This document shows, in pieces, positions 48,783 through 58,519 of a stretch of DNA of 64,000 bases. This DNA is from Acanthococcus lagerstroemiae (taxonomy: Eukaryota; Arthropoda; Insecta; Hemiptera; Eriococcidae): contig CM063106.1 in assembly GCA_031841125.1 (NCBI GenBank), positions 43,203,806 to 43,267,805 on the forward strand. The letters run 5' to 3'. The notes beneath the pieces were generated by a model. The model ran no database searches and was not told the origin of the DNA. It saw only the letters and a program-made list of their open reading frames with translations. The position numbers and the translations under genes are program-made. Position 1 is the first letter of the stretch, and the number at the start of each line of letters is the position of its first letter.

Positions 48783-49202
48783 TGCGAGCACTACGCCCTG
48801 CTAGTGCATCATCTTGTAGACGAGTCTGCAACCTCGGGAGAGCATTTTCATGTCTGCTTCGCGGACTGAGCGGACATGAGAATGTCTCGTCGTCCTGCGA
48901 ACGTAGCGTCCAAAAAATGAGCGTGCCAAAAAATATCAAGCATAACGTGCTCTGCGGAGCGTAACGGACGACATGAAAACGCTCTCCCGAGGTTGCAGAC
49001 TCGTCTGCAAGGTGATGCACTAGCAGAGCGTAGTGCTCGCAGGCTGGTACAAGAAACGTGATGCTCGCATGGGAATACAGACTGATACAAGGTGGTACTC
49101 GTAGGCGAATGAAGTGATGAGTCAATCAGTCAGTTCGGTCCAGTCCAGTCCAGTTAGTTAGTTAGTGAGTCCAGCCAGTCCAATGAGTCAGTCAGTCAGT
49201 AG

Positions 49203-49239
<37 letters not shown>

Positions 49240-49285
49240 GTGGCGCGTGAAAGTAACGTTTTTCCGGTTCGTGTGCCGAAGTAAA
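48783..49285. repeat. Palindromic family P core, copy 2
   Basis: Arms at about 48783-48855 and 48972-49044 are inverted copies over about 70 bp (GCGAGCACTACGCCCTGCTA, then AGTGCATCATCTTG, with CTCGGGAGAGC). The sequence is a diverged relative of the 54676-55127 palindrome with part of the right inner arm lost. Downstream come degenerate CAGT repeats (49128-49200) and an ATT microsatellite (49203-49238). Confidence 0.75.
49203..49238 (+). repeat. (ATT)n microsatellite
   Basis: About twelve uninterrupted TTA/ATT units next to a degenerate (CAGT)n tract. Confidence 0.9.
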
Positions 49286-49390
49286 GACATGAAAATTTCA
49301 ACAAATGCATAATATTCAAACTAAACGAATAACTGTTGAAAACAAAAGGTATACAAAGATAGTGAAAGGAAACTGCTTAAGACTGTAAAT

Positions 49391-49669
49391 ATGCGTGAAT
49401 TTATTGTTGTTCGTAACGATGCAGTTGCTCTTGAAGTATGTAGAAGCTTTTTAATTTTGAGTTTCTCAACTTTTTCTTCAATTTTTTAAAAACTCTATTT
49501 GATTGTTGAGATTAGTTGTCCAGTGGGAAAGGATGTAGTATTTTGGCTGGAGGACGGTACCGAAGTTTCCAACGGACTAATAGAAGTACCAGTATTCTGG
49601 TTTGAAGATGCAAAACGTTATGAAAGATTGAAGGAAGTCGTGTCCTGGAATAAAGTTTTAAACTTTTGA
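49391..49669 (+). CDS. Candidate two-exon small gene, 67 residues, unknown
   Basis: Exon 1 (49391-49435) starts at ATG: MREFIVVRNDAVALE. The donor is GTATGT at 49436. A 75-base T-rich intron ends TTGTTGAG (AG 49509-49510). Exon 2 (49511-49669) joins in phase 0 and reads ISCPVGKDVVFWLEDGTEVS, then NGLIEVPVFWFEDAKRYERL, to KVLNF and TGA. Both exons have balanced codon use and the joint is frame-consistent, unlike other short frames here. No start-context strength or homology supports it further, and I recognise no family. Its stop lies 9 bases from the stop of the convergent frame on the other strand. It may also be the last exons of a longer gene. Confidence 0.45.
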
Positions 49670-49678
49670 GCCGATTCA

Positions 49679-49936
49679 TTATTTGGACCGATTGTGATAT
49701 CTATGAGTTCCTTGTTCCACATTTAAAGTATACGCTCCATTGTAAAAACTATGTATAATAGTAGCTCCTTCAGATGCTACGATTGTGTTCGTAACTTGTC
49801 CTTTTGCGATTTCATCAAGTTTTTCAGCATATGCCCCGAAAGTTCCATCAGTATGAGTGTAAGAATGGATGCTGATTTCAGTTCTTGCTGTTAGCAAAAT
49901 CGAAATGAAGGCTTCTTTTTGGTTTGATCTTTTCAT
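49679..49936 (-). CDS. Candidate small gene, 85 residues, unknown, convergent with the previous
   Basis: Minus strand. ATG at 49936-49934 is preceded in frame by TAA six bases upstream, so the start is unambiguous for a single-exon reading. The product (MKRSNQKEAFISILLTARTE, then SYTHTDGTFGAYAEKLDEIA, KGQVTNTIVASEGATIIHSF, ending HRYHNRSK) has ordinary amino-acid composition, no low complexity, and one predicted helix region (AYAEKLDEIAKG). Alternatively the coding part begins after CTAACAG (about 49889) as an exon. No homologous family is recognised, and no signal peptide or membrane segment is evident. Confidence 0.45.
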   Translation of the reverse strand: MKRSNQKEAFISILLTARTEISIHSYTHTDGTFGAYAEKLDEIAKGQVTNTIVASEGATIIHSFYNGAYTLNVEQGTHRYHNRSK

Positions 49937-49939
49937 CAA

Positions 49940-50917
49940 TTACAAAGATCATTATGCGAACTTGATTTGCTTGGTTGTGAATTCGAAACTTTCTCAGTTT
50001 AAGTCGGAAAATCACTATCCTCTTGACCTATACTCGTAATTGAATTTCTGCAGTGGCAAAATTCATTTTTGAAGTTATTTTGTCGAACACCCTAACCAGC
50101 AGTGGGGAAATTAAAAACTATGTGAATTTATAACATGCATTTAAATATATTTTGATGAAGTTTGAGTGTGGATATAGTTTTCTTCAGAGGCATCGTAAAC
50201 TCTATCGGCGCGGGAGAGGAGTGAAAATTGGTTGGAAATGCCGATTCGGTACAAAGATTTATATGCAATTAAAAATAGAAAACAGCGCTGTTTATGTTTC
50301 GCCAACTGATGCCCAGTCCAAGATTTCGACTGAATGGCCGAAAACTTGCCGAAAAATGCAAATTCATTACAATAATTTTCAATCCTTCATGTGAAGAAAG
50401 GAAGAAAGAAAAAGAAAAAAAGAGAAAACTTTCTTGTTTGGTCAACTAATGGTCCAAAATACCGACTAAGGCCAAATTTGCTGAAAAAGTCCGACTCCGA
50501 AGATTCGTTGAGGCGTCATTCTCCTCCTTCACCCCACTGGTTTCTTAATCATTAACTGTATAACTGTTCCACTCATTATTCCCCGGTGAAAATAAAAGTG
50601 TTTGTAGTTAATACTTTTTCTAATGTTATTTTCTGTTTTTGTTTACAGGTAAGCGCTACAAAACTATACAGACAAGTTTGCTCATAATGATGGTGTATTA
50701 AGTTGACATATCCGAATTTGAGTGCAAAACTGAGAATCGACTTCCCATTGTTGGTGAGTTACGAAATAAAAAAGAGACCAACCGCTGCAGGGATGGTCAT
50801 TGTTACATAAATGTGTCGTGCAGGCGACCGCGTTGATGCGCGCACCCACATTCCAAAAGACCTTCGCTAGTCGTGCATTCCCGGCATCGCTCGGCATTCT
50901 TCGTGTCTGCCGGTCGA
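49940..50917. other. No gene called
   Basis: The frame at 50152-50394 (plus, 80 codons, MKFECGYSFLQRHRKLYRRG...) is possible but unsupported. 50800-50920 carries antiparallel frames typical of noncoding DNA. Confidence 0.35.
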
Positions 50918-51173
50918 AAGGTGATAGAAGTGAAGAGTTTTTCCTGGGGGGGGGGGGGAGAGGTATAAAAGCAAAAAAAACCTTTGGACCTGTAGGATTT
51001 TTTCAACTGACTCAACTCAAAATTCCCAAGTATCAAAGCGAAAAAAAAGACCTTGTAACTTCTTGGATTTTCCCAACTCGCCTGACTAAAATCGTAAAGT
51101 TTTCAAACTGCTGAGTGAAAAATTTCTATAGGGGGGGGGGTGAATCTCCCCCCCCCCTATCGGTACGTCCCTG
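50918..51173 (+). mobile_element. hAT-type MITE, CAGGGACGTACC family, copy B
   Basis: The right end CGGTACGTCCCTG is intact; the left end is eroded (GTGATAGAAGTGAAGAG in place of GGGACATACCGAAGAG). G-run at 50946-50959, interior CAACTGACTCAACTCAAAATT and CCCAAGTATCAAAGC, then a second G-run followed by a C-run at 51131-51157. Closely related to copies A and C. Confidence 0.75.
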
Positions 51174-51332
51174 GGTGAGACAACCGGTAGAAAGTATCTT
51201 AAGCTGTTGACAATGAGAAAGAAATAGATCACGAAATTGTGGGTAAGGTGACGGAACTTAAGCTGATAGCACGCTGGTTCCTTCTATGAAAATATGTAGA
51301 TAATTCAGCTACCAGCCGCACAGGGAAAGTAA

Positions 51333-52281
51333 GGGAATGTGCCAATTGTTGGTCAGTTACTAAATGTTGGCCGCTACATTCTAAGTTCAATAACATCCGG
51401 TAGGTGCGCTATGAACATTTTTTTCCCCACAGAAATGTGTTCTGTAGATCCCGAGCTATAATTCTATACTTCTGTGACTGTGAATTTGAAATTTATGGCG
51501 ATAAGAAAGTGGTAGTTTTTTCAAAGTTTGAAAAAAGGTGTTTCAAAAAATCGAAATGATTAGTACATAGTACATAACACATTTTCTCGTTAATATAAAT
51601 AAGTATATGTTATGCTAGAGATCCAAAAAACATATTTTTGGGGTGTTTTGAGAATTTCAGTTCGAGCTGGTGATTTACAGGAGGCGAGAAGGGTGGTTGA
51701 CACATTCTTTTTCAATTTGTGATAACTTCAGTTACAATCAAATTTTTGCGGTTTTCGTCAATTTATACACCCTCGGACATAACGCGTCATCTATTTGCAA
51801 TAAGAAATACATAGTAAGTGAAAAATGAAAGGGGCCAACAACTGGCACTGACCAACATTTAGTACAAATTACATCTCGTACTTACGCAACTATACCATGT
51901 TGGTCAAAATTAGTGTGTGCCAGATATTGGTCGGCCAACAATTGGCATTTTTAAAAAATCGTTTTTAGGAAAATCGATTCAGTTTAAAACCATTTCAGTC
52001 CTGTATTCTATATGTGTATACGAACTGAAATGAAGGGAAAGGTATCCTGTGATGAAATTTTGCCTGACCAATAATTGGCACAGCGGTAACAAATGTTAGT
52101 CTTTAGGTGTCTTCGTAAAATAGCTGTAGTCAACATTTCATTGCATATTAAAAATTTTCGAATGCATTAGCTGAGAGTAGAAGAATGGTATTAATGTACT
52201 ACATGGGTTTCATTTCCAAAAACCGATTAGGGGAGGTACACGAGCTGATCAAAGAAGTTGACCAACAATTGGCACTTTCCC
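51333..52281. mobile_element. Putative MITE with repeated TGCCAATTGTTGGTC motif
   Basis: Left GGGAATGTGCCAATTGTTGG pairs with right CCAACAATTGGCACTTTCCC, with TAA on the left and TTA on the right flank, compatible with a PIF/Harbinger-type 3-bp duplication. Variants of the same motif recur inside at about 51835, 51931, 51937 and 52070 in both orientations. No ORF. The superfamily is inference from the flank and the G-rich terminus. Confidence 0.55.
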
Positions 52282-52949
52282 CTTAATGAACTAGCAGTAA
52301 ACAATTTGTTGGTCGTTACGTCGCTCGAGGAGTGTATTGTACGCAATCAGTTCGTACCGGCATGTTGGCAACATTTACACTGCATGTCATGGCAACACTT
52401 TTCGCGTTATTATGCACGGGATGGTACACTCTTACATAGACACACACACATGCAGAAAACGTAAATGCTGTATTTAAAATACATTTTTCCAAATTTGTTT
52501 ATAAAAACTTTCTATTCCTCGCTGAAATCTGTAAATCATGTGAGATTGCAAAACATTTCATACAGTCATTGAGGAGCCAAGTACTGGTAAGAAAACACGT
52601 TTCTCTCTTGAAAAGTAGATTTCTGAAGCCATTCTGTGTTTCTAACGTACTCGAATTCCAGAATTTCAGTCCGGTCTTGTAACAACACGTATATGACCAT
52701 TGTTGTTAAGCGTCGTTAAATAAAAATAAAATTTGAAAGCGTGTGGTTGTGAAAGAAGTGAACTGATACGTGCGTAGTTTCGTTTCAAAAAATGAATTTG
52801 CCTGGATGCGACGTTGTTATGTCATATAGAATAGATGTTTCTCTCTGGTAGGACTCTGGAAAATGTAGATGGATGATTGTAGAAAAGATAGAACCTTGTA
52901 ACTTATCACTGAGAGATAGGAAAATATAAAGCAACAACAATATGCCACA

Positions 52950-53206
52950 CAGTGCCGGTTTTAGGTTCGCCGCCGCCCTGTGCGAATAATTTTTTGCCGC
53001 CCCATCCCCCCCCCCCCCAAAAAAAAATCAAGGCCTCACGCCCCAGACAAAAAACAACTACATTTTTCATAATTCGACGATTTTACTTTTTCTTTCCCGA
53101 TTTTTTCCCCCAATTTTTTTTCTCTGTTTTTCTTCGTTTTTTTCCCCCTCAAAATTTGCCGCTCTGTGCGGCCGCACAGTCCGCACATATGGTAAAAACG
53201 GCACTG
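52950..53206 (+). mobile_element. hAT MITE with perfect 8-bp duplication
   Basis: Starts CAGTGCCGGTTTTAGG and ends GGTAAAAACGGCACTG. The termini pair for 13 of 14 bases. The flanks are identical: ATGCCACA at 52942-52949 and 53207-53214. 257 bp, with a C-run then A-run near 53008-53028 and a GCGGCCGCACAG segment near the right end. No ORF with coding character. Confidence 0.93.
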
Positions 53207-53860
53207 ATGCCACAAAGTAAAAAATATTAGAAAGTTATTACTTAACGCGGCAATGTAGCGCTTGGAAATGCCATTTTAAACCTTCCCATTCGTGAAATTT
53301 TTGAGGCGGCTACGAAAACAGAACAGGAAATTATTTTCATGGAAAATCCAATCGCGATTAATTTCCGTTTGAGAATAATAACCTTTCTTATAATACGCGA
53401 TAGCTCTCGAGATTTTTAAAGTAGAAGAAAAAATAAATAGAAAAAGAAAATAATTTTTAGGTTTTGTGTGTTGTAGCACTTTCATGTTTCAGAAATAGCG
53501 GAAAGAATAGAAATGAGACTTTCAGTACGTTGATAGGCTACAATCCTTGACAATTTTCTGCCGAGTACCGCTGTCAGGCTGTCACCTCATTTTCCTTCAA
53601 ATTATTCCATACACATATACGTATCACGAATCTTCCTCCTCCCACCGAGTGAGTGATACTGTCGATATTCCAGCGGGTTATCGGTTTGCGACAGGCTGGA
53701 AATGAATAACGTGAGTTGGTATATTCCTATGGTTGGACGCATGAATAATTTAGTTGGCAAATGAGAGAAGACTATAATTGTTCTGCGAGTGGAACAAATT
53801 GAAGAGCGATATTACAAACTGACCTAAATCGATTACAGCAATTTCTCAGGAAAATTATTC

Positions 53861-55208
53861 TTAGCATCTTATAATATGCTTTTACTGCTGGGTATACGTG
53901 AGCAAATCGCTACATCCCTGCTTCGACTTTCATTAGATACTAAACCCAAGACTAAATTAGTTACTCTTCTAAGTACATTCCAAGTATGAACGAAAGTACT
54001 TGTCTCCCACAGAGACACGTAGTGTAACATTTTATATGCTTTTGTACCCTAATAAAAAAAAAATCATGGAAATTTCTATTAACAACATAGCTGTAGACTG
54101 CAGTCGCGTAGCAACAACACACCTGTAGTTTGTAGTCGCGCAGGCCGCAGCGAAGATCAAGGTCAATGAGCACATGGGTGGAAGAAAAATTAATTTCCAT
54201 GGAAACGTCAACCATTGAAGTAAATTGTCACCATGAAGAGCTAAGTCATACGGACTGGTTTCGTGTCGTGGTATGGGGGGGGGCATGGAAATTTCTAATA
54301 ACAACACGGCTGCAGACTGTAATTGTGCAGGGCGCACATATGTCAACCACTGAATTCGTGTCGGGGGTGCGTTACGGTTTTCGCTCAAGTATACCCAGTA
54401 AAGAAAGCATATAAAATATTGAAATAAATTTCCATGGAAAAGTCAACCACTGAATTCGTGTCGGGGGAGTGTTACTGTTTTCGTTACGTTTGACATTTTC
54501 ATGTCCTTGCTTTGGCACGCAAACCGGAAAAATGTTACTTTTATGCGTGTTACGCGCTGGCACATAATGGAAAAAAGCGTTACCTTGAAGCGTGACAAAA
54601 ATAGCGTTACGAAAATCGCGTTACTGGCTGGCTGGCAACGGAAATGACTGACTGACGGTCTGACTGGACTGGACTGACTCAACATTTCATTCGCCTGCGA
54701 GTACCACACTCCTTGTATCAGCTTGTATTCCCTTGCGAGCATCATGTTCCTTGTACCAGCCTACAAGCACTACACTCTGCTAGTGCATCATCTTGCAGGC
54801 GAGTCCGCAACCACGGGAAAGCATTTTCATGTCTGCTTCGCGGACTGCTCCGAATGAGAATGTCGTCGTCCGCTACCACGTAGCGTCCAACAAATGAGCG
54901 CGCCAAAAAATATGGAGCGCAACGTGGTAGCGGACGACGACATTCTCATTCGGTGCAATCCGCGAAGCAGACGTGAAAATGCTCTGCCATTGTTGCAGAC
55001 TCGTCTGCAAGATGAAGCACTAGCAGAGTGTAGTGCTTGTAGGCTGGTACAAGGAACGTGATACTCGCAAGGGAATGCAGGCTGATACAAAGAGTGTGGT
55101 ACTCGCAGGCGAATGAAGTGTTGAGTCCTTCAGTCAGTCAGCCCGCCCGTATTTCATCACGGTATTGCTCATGTATACCCAGTAGTAAAAGCGCATATAA
55201 ATTGCTAA
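53861..55208. mobile_element. Palindromic family P, largest copy
   Basis: Left TTAGCATCTTATAATATGCT, then TTTTACTGCTGGGTATACGT, is matched inverted at the right end: TGCTCATGTATACCCAGTAG, then TAAAAGCGCATATAAATTGC. Inside are more family motifs (GTAACATTTTATATGCTTTT at 54026; AACCACTGAATTCGTGTCGG at 54347 and 54442), GTTACG-rich sequence (54480-54630) and the long palindrome 54676-55127. No transposase frame. Target duplication not found. It could be one element or nested relatives. Confidence 0.65.
54676..55127. repeat. 452-bp palindrome, 206-bp arms, 40-bp loop
   Basis: Arms 54676-54881 and 54922-55127 are reverse complements with few mismatches: CATTCGCCTGCGAGTACCAC at the outer end, CTCATTCGG/CCGAATGAG and CGCTACCACGT/ACGTGGTAGCG at the inner end. 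The loop contains AGCGTCCAACAAATGAGCGC. Such arms would form a stable hairpin in single-stranded DNA or RNA. The copy at 48783 is diverged and asymmetric. Confidence 0.88.
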
Positions 55209-55212
55209 AACT

Positions 55213-55590
55213 GGAGGAAGGTTGAATGAAACGCGCTAGCGGCATCGGACTTGGGTCATCAGAAAGAACAAGTCGTTCTGTTATGCTCTACAGGTTTTCA
55301 TAGTATGATTGCCACCCTGAATCAGTGTAGCCAAATGTGAATACCAAAAAGTATCCCACAAAATATGGAGAATGGACTGAGGCTGGTTTGGAATATCCAA
55401 ACTATCGTGAGTCGATTTTCCATGTTTTGTGGGACTTTTTTATGTTTTCACGTTTGGCTACACCAATTCGGGGCGGCTGTCACATTTTGAAAACCTACAG
55501 CGCATAATAAAATGACTTGATCTTTTTGCTGGCAGAAGTCCGAGTTGCTGGCACATTTCGTTCAATCTTTCCTTTTTTTTCTTCTTTTTT
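55213..55590. repeat. Fold-back element, arms about 180 bp
   Basis: The two halves are imperfect reverse complements centred near 55398. The inner arms are strongest: GTGTAGCCAAATGTGAATAC with the complement of GTTTTCACGTTTGGCTACAC, and ATCCCACAAAATATGG with its complement. The similarity continues outward through TTATGCTCTACAGGTTTTC to GAATGAAACGCGC. It abuts the end of the family P copy. Confidence 0.75.
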
Positions 55591-56629
55591 TTTTTGAGAT
55601 ATTGCTGAAATGGACTTAGAAAGACTGGTCTGGAACATCCCTCCTCAGTAAACCACTCGAATCCAACGAAGAGACCTAACGACACGACATGGGCGCCTTT
55701 CTTGAGGCACGGCGAATATAGATTGCGAAAATGTTTGTTCTGGTCCTTGCTGACTGACGGTGGCGTGGAGTGGTTTGGCACGGGAAAGGAATACGATGGA
55801 GAGACGGTAGACTAGGTTGGGAGTCGAGACTCTGGAACGAATGACAGAGAAAAAGGAAGCACCGGCCATCGCGAAGGTCTAAGCTCCGTATCGAAGTAAA
55901 ACGGCTACTAGGTATAACGACAATACTCTTTTTCTCATCTCGCCAGGAGTATAATTGGAACTTATTGCCCTTTTTTCGCACTGTCCCTCCGCCACCGTTT
56001 CGAGCACTTTTTTCGTTCATTTTTTCATTCTTCGTTTCCATCAGCGCCTACGATTCTTAAGAGACGCCAGCCGACAACTTCTGTAACGTATTGTGTAGTT
56101 CGCTATAACATTAAAAAGTTTCCTCGTATACTCTTGTCCAGTCCGTTGCCTGTTCGCGATCAAACTTTCGTAACAAGCCATTCACTTCAGTTCTTTTTTC
56201 TGCCCTCCTTTCCCCTCCATTTTCTCTTCTCCACGATGTGGACTGAGCTAGAAATCTTGGGTTAGTAGGTACATCAACATAACGTCGGCTTTTCGCAATA
56301 TGCACCCAATGTTTTTAAACTCTGTATTCTGGTTGGATGCTCAAAGGTTGCATCTGATGTGCGGTTTTAATTGTGCATTCGACGTTCATAAAAAAAAAAT
56401 TGTCGAAGTGGTGCTTCTTGGTTATGGGCGTCGATCGTCAACGGTTAGATTATACTTAATTTCACATTTCTACGAAAATATTATATCGAGTACGTATAAA
56501 TACATTTATTCGTGGAAATGTTAACTATGTATAAATAAGGAGTGCTGTTTGAAAACGGAGTCTTATTTGGGGGAGGGGTGAAGAGGATTAGTTTCTGGAA
56601 CCTCCTATACACTTATATATTTTTGTCGA
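55591..56629. other. No gene seen
   Basis: The minus-strand frames at 55645-56305 overlap each other and show no domain. Moderately GC-rich. Nothing recognised. Confidence 0.35.
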
Positions 56630-56643
56630 ATTGGAAAAATAGT

Positions 56644-56989
56644 CAGGGACATACCGAAGAGGTTTTCCTGGGGAGGAGGGGGGGGGGGTAAAAATTGTAA
56701 AGTGCCAACTGATTCAACTCAGAATTCCAAAAAAAAAAATTTTGACCTGTTAGATTTTTCCAACTGACTCAACTCAAAATTTCCAAGTATCAATGTAAAA
56801 GAAGAAAAACTTTTTGATGTGTTGGGTTTTCCCATATTTCCAACTCAGCAGATATCAACAAAAAAAAAAGAGCTTTTAACTTGTTGGATTTTTCAAACCC
56901 GCCTCATTGAAATGGTAAATGTTCCCAACTGCCGAGTAAAAAATTCCTACATGGGGGAGTTGCCCCCACCCCCTGTCGGTACGTCCCTG
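56644..56989 (+). mobile_element. hAT-type MITE, CAGGGACGTACC family, copy C
   Basis: Best-preserved copy. It starts CAGGGACATACCGAAGAGG and ends CGGTACGTCCCTG. The 8-bp flanks AAAATAGT and AAAATAGA match at 7 of 8. G-run near the left, C-run near the right, and three internal CCCAACT..CTCAACTC..AATTxCCAAGTATCAA-like blocks. Inserted in the left arm of the fold-back repeat at 56990-57115. Confidence 0.9.
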
Positions 56990-57480
56990 AAAATAGATAT
57001 CAAGAGTCAAAAGTGAGTGTTTACATGCGAGGAAAAGTTTGCAAATGAACTTAGCGAGTGAGCAGTTCTCGAGTCATGTAAACTCATTTTGGCTCTTTGT
57101 TTTGTAAGATATTTTTTACAATACATGATCAGAAAAGGAAACTATTAACCGCTTTGTCTTGTCAAAAGAAGCAACCCTGAAAAATTCAGTATAATATGTA
57201 TTTTCCCAACTAAAAGGAAATCTACAGTTCCGATAACGAATAATATCAGAAAGCAACAATTGGCATGTGATAACGTCGTAATAACATTCTTGGTATCTGT
57301 TGGTATTCTTGGTGTCACTCCCTTGTGTCGGTTGATAAACGTGCCTGCATGTAAAAATGTGACTCATGTTTTTACATTGAGGGTCATTTACTTTACTTTG
57401 AGCATCTGATTCGTCAAGTCCACTTACAAAATACTAAAGTAAACATCGTCTTTCTAATCATGTATTGCAAGAAATCTTTT
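56990..57480. repeat. Fold-back repeat, copy 2, and associated TIR-like block
   Basis: CAAGAGTCAAAAGTGAGTGT (57000) and AACTCATTTTGGCTCTT repeat the hairpin seen at 24420-24590. Immediately after, TTTTTTACAATACATGATCA (57110) is mirrored by TAATCATGTATTGCAAGAAA (57453-57472). 57373-57478 matches 6129-6245. The whole may be one fold-back element of about 480 bp whose left arm hosts the MITE. Confidence 0.6.
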
Positions 57481-58519
57481 TCCTGCATGTTAAATTACAA
57501 TACATATTTGCTGATGAAAAAGCACATTTCCAAAACACCAAAACTTAAGTTGTTATGTATTCCAATTCCAGAGTGCAGTGAGTGTAGTCTTTCATAATTT
57601 TCTGAAGTTTTGAAAATTAAATATTTTGGTTGTTTCTGTTAAAGTTGAGGCTAGTTTTGTCAAAAAATTTAATTAGGATCCATAGATAACTGTTTGTGTT
57701 TCTTGAACACTTTAGAAATATGTATTTACCGTGTTCTGGGAAAGAAGGAGAAAAAGACCGTGTTTTGGAAAAGCACTCAAGAAAGAAGAGAGAACGAAAG
57801 AAAGAAGGAAGAAAGAAAATAAATGGAGTTCAAATATCTTCCCTCGATCCTGAAAGCTGTATTGTGTGGCTCTTGAGTATTTATTTTTGCGGGTAAATAT
57901 CTTAATTAAATTGATTTGTTAGTGCGTTAGTCTGGGCTTCTTCAGTAGTTCATCCCTGAAAGACGCCCTAGTTAATTCGTAAAAATTTATTATGTCAGAT
58001 TATGGGCAACAACCTATTATAGTTACGATTAACAGAGTGCGTTCCTTCTATTGGCCTGTCCAAGTCTCGCGAGGGAGCGGTGGCGTGAATATTGAAAAAG
58101 GCGCCCCTGCGATTCTACCCTCTAAAATGTACGCTATTTCAAAATTCTCCAATTAATTTCCTGTCAGACGCGGGCGAATGAACTTCGGTTTATAGGTTTA
58201 GAGACTACTAAGCTGTGATTAAAAAATATCCCTCGGATATGACAGAACTCATTTTCGACGTATTTAATGTTTTCATTTTCAGTGTTCATTATTTCCCGTT
58301 GGGAATCTAAATATCAAGTACATCGAAACCGAGTTCTGTACTATTTAAAATAAAATAAAAAAGTATGGAAGCTCACGTGGTCTCTGAACTAGTATGAAAA
58401 ATTCTACAACAGACGTATAATCTTAAAATTATGCGATGAGATCATACCGACTGGAAGCAACTCTGAAAGTCGAATAAAATGAGATTGGTGATTGGACAAT
58501 TAAAACGAACTAAGTTACC
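57481..58519. other. No gene seen
   Basis: The 66-codon frame at 57696 is K/E/R-rich low complexity. No other signal. Confidence 0.35.
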
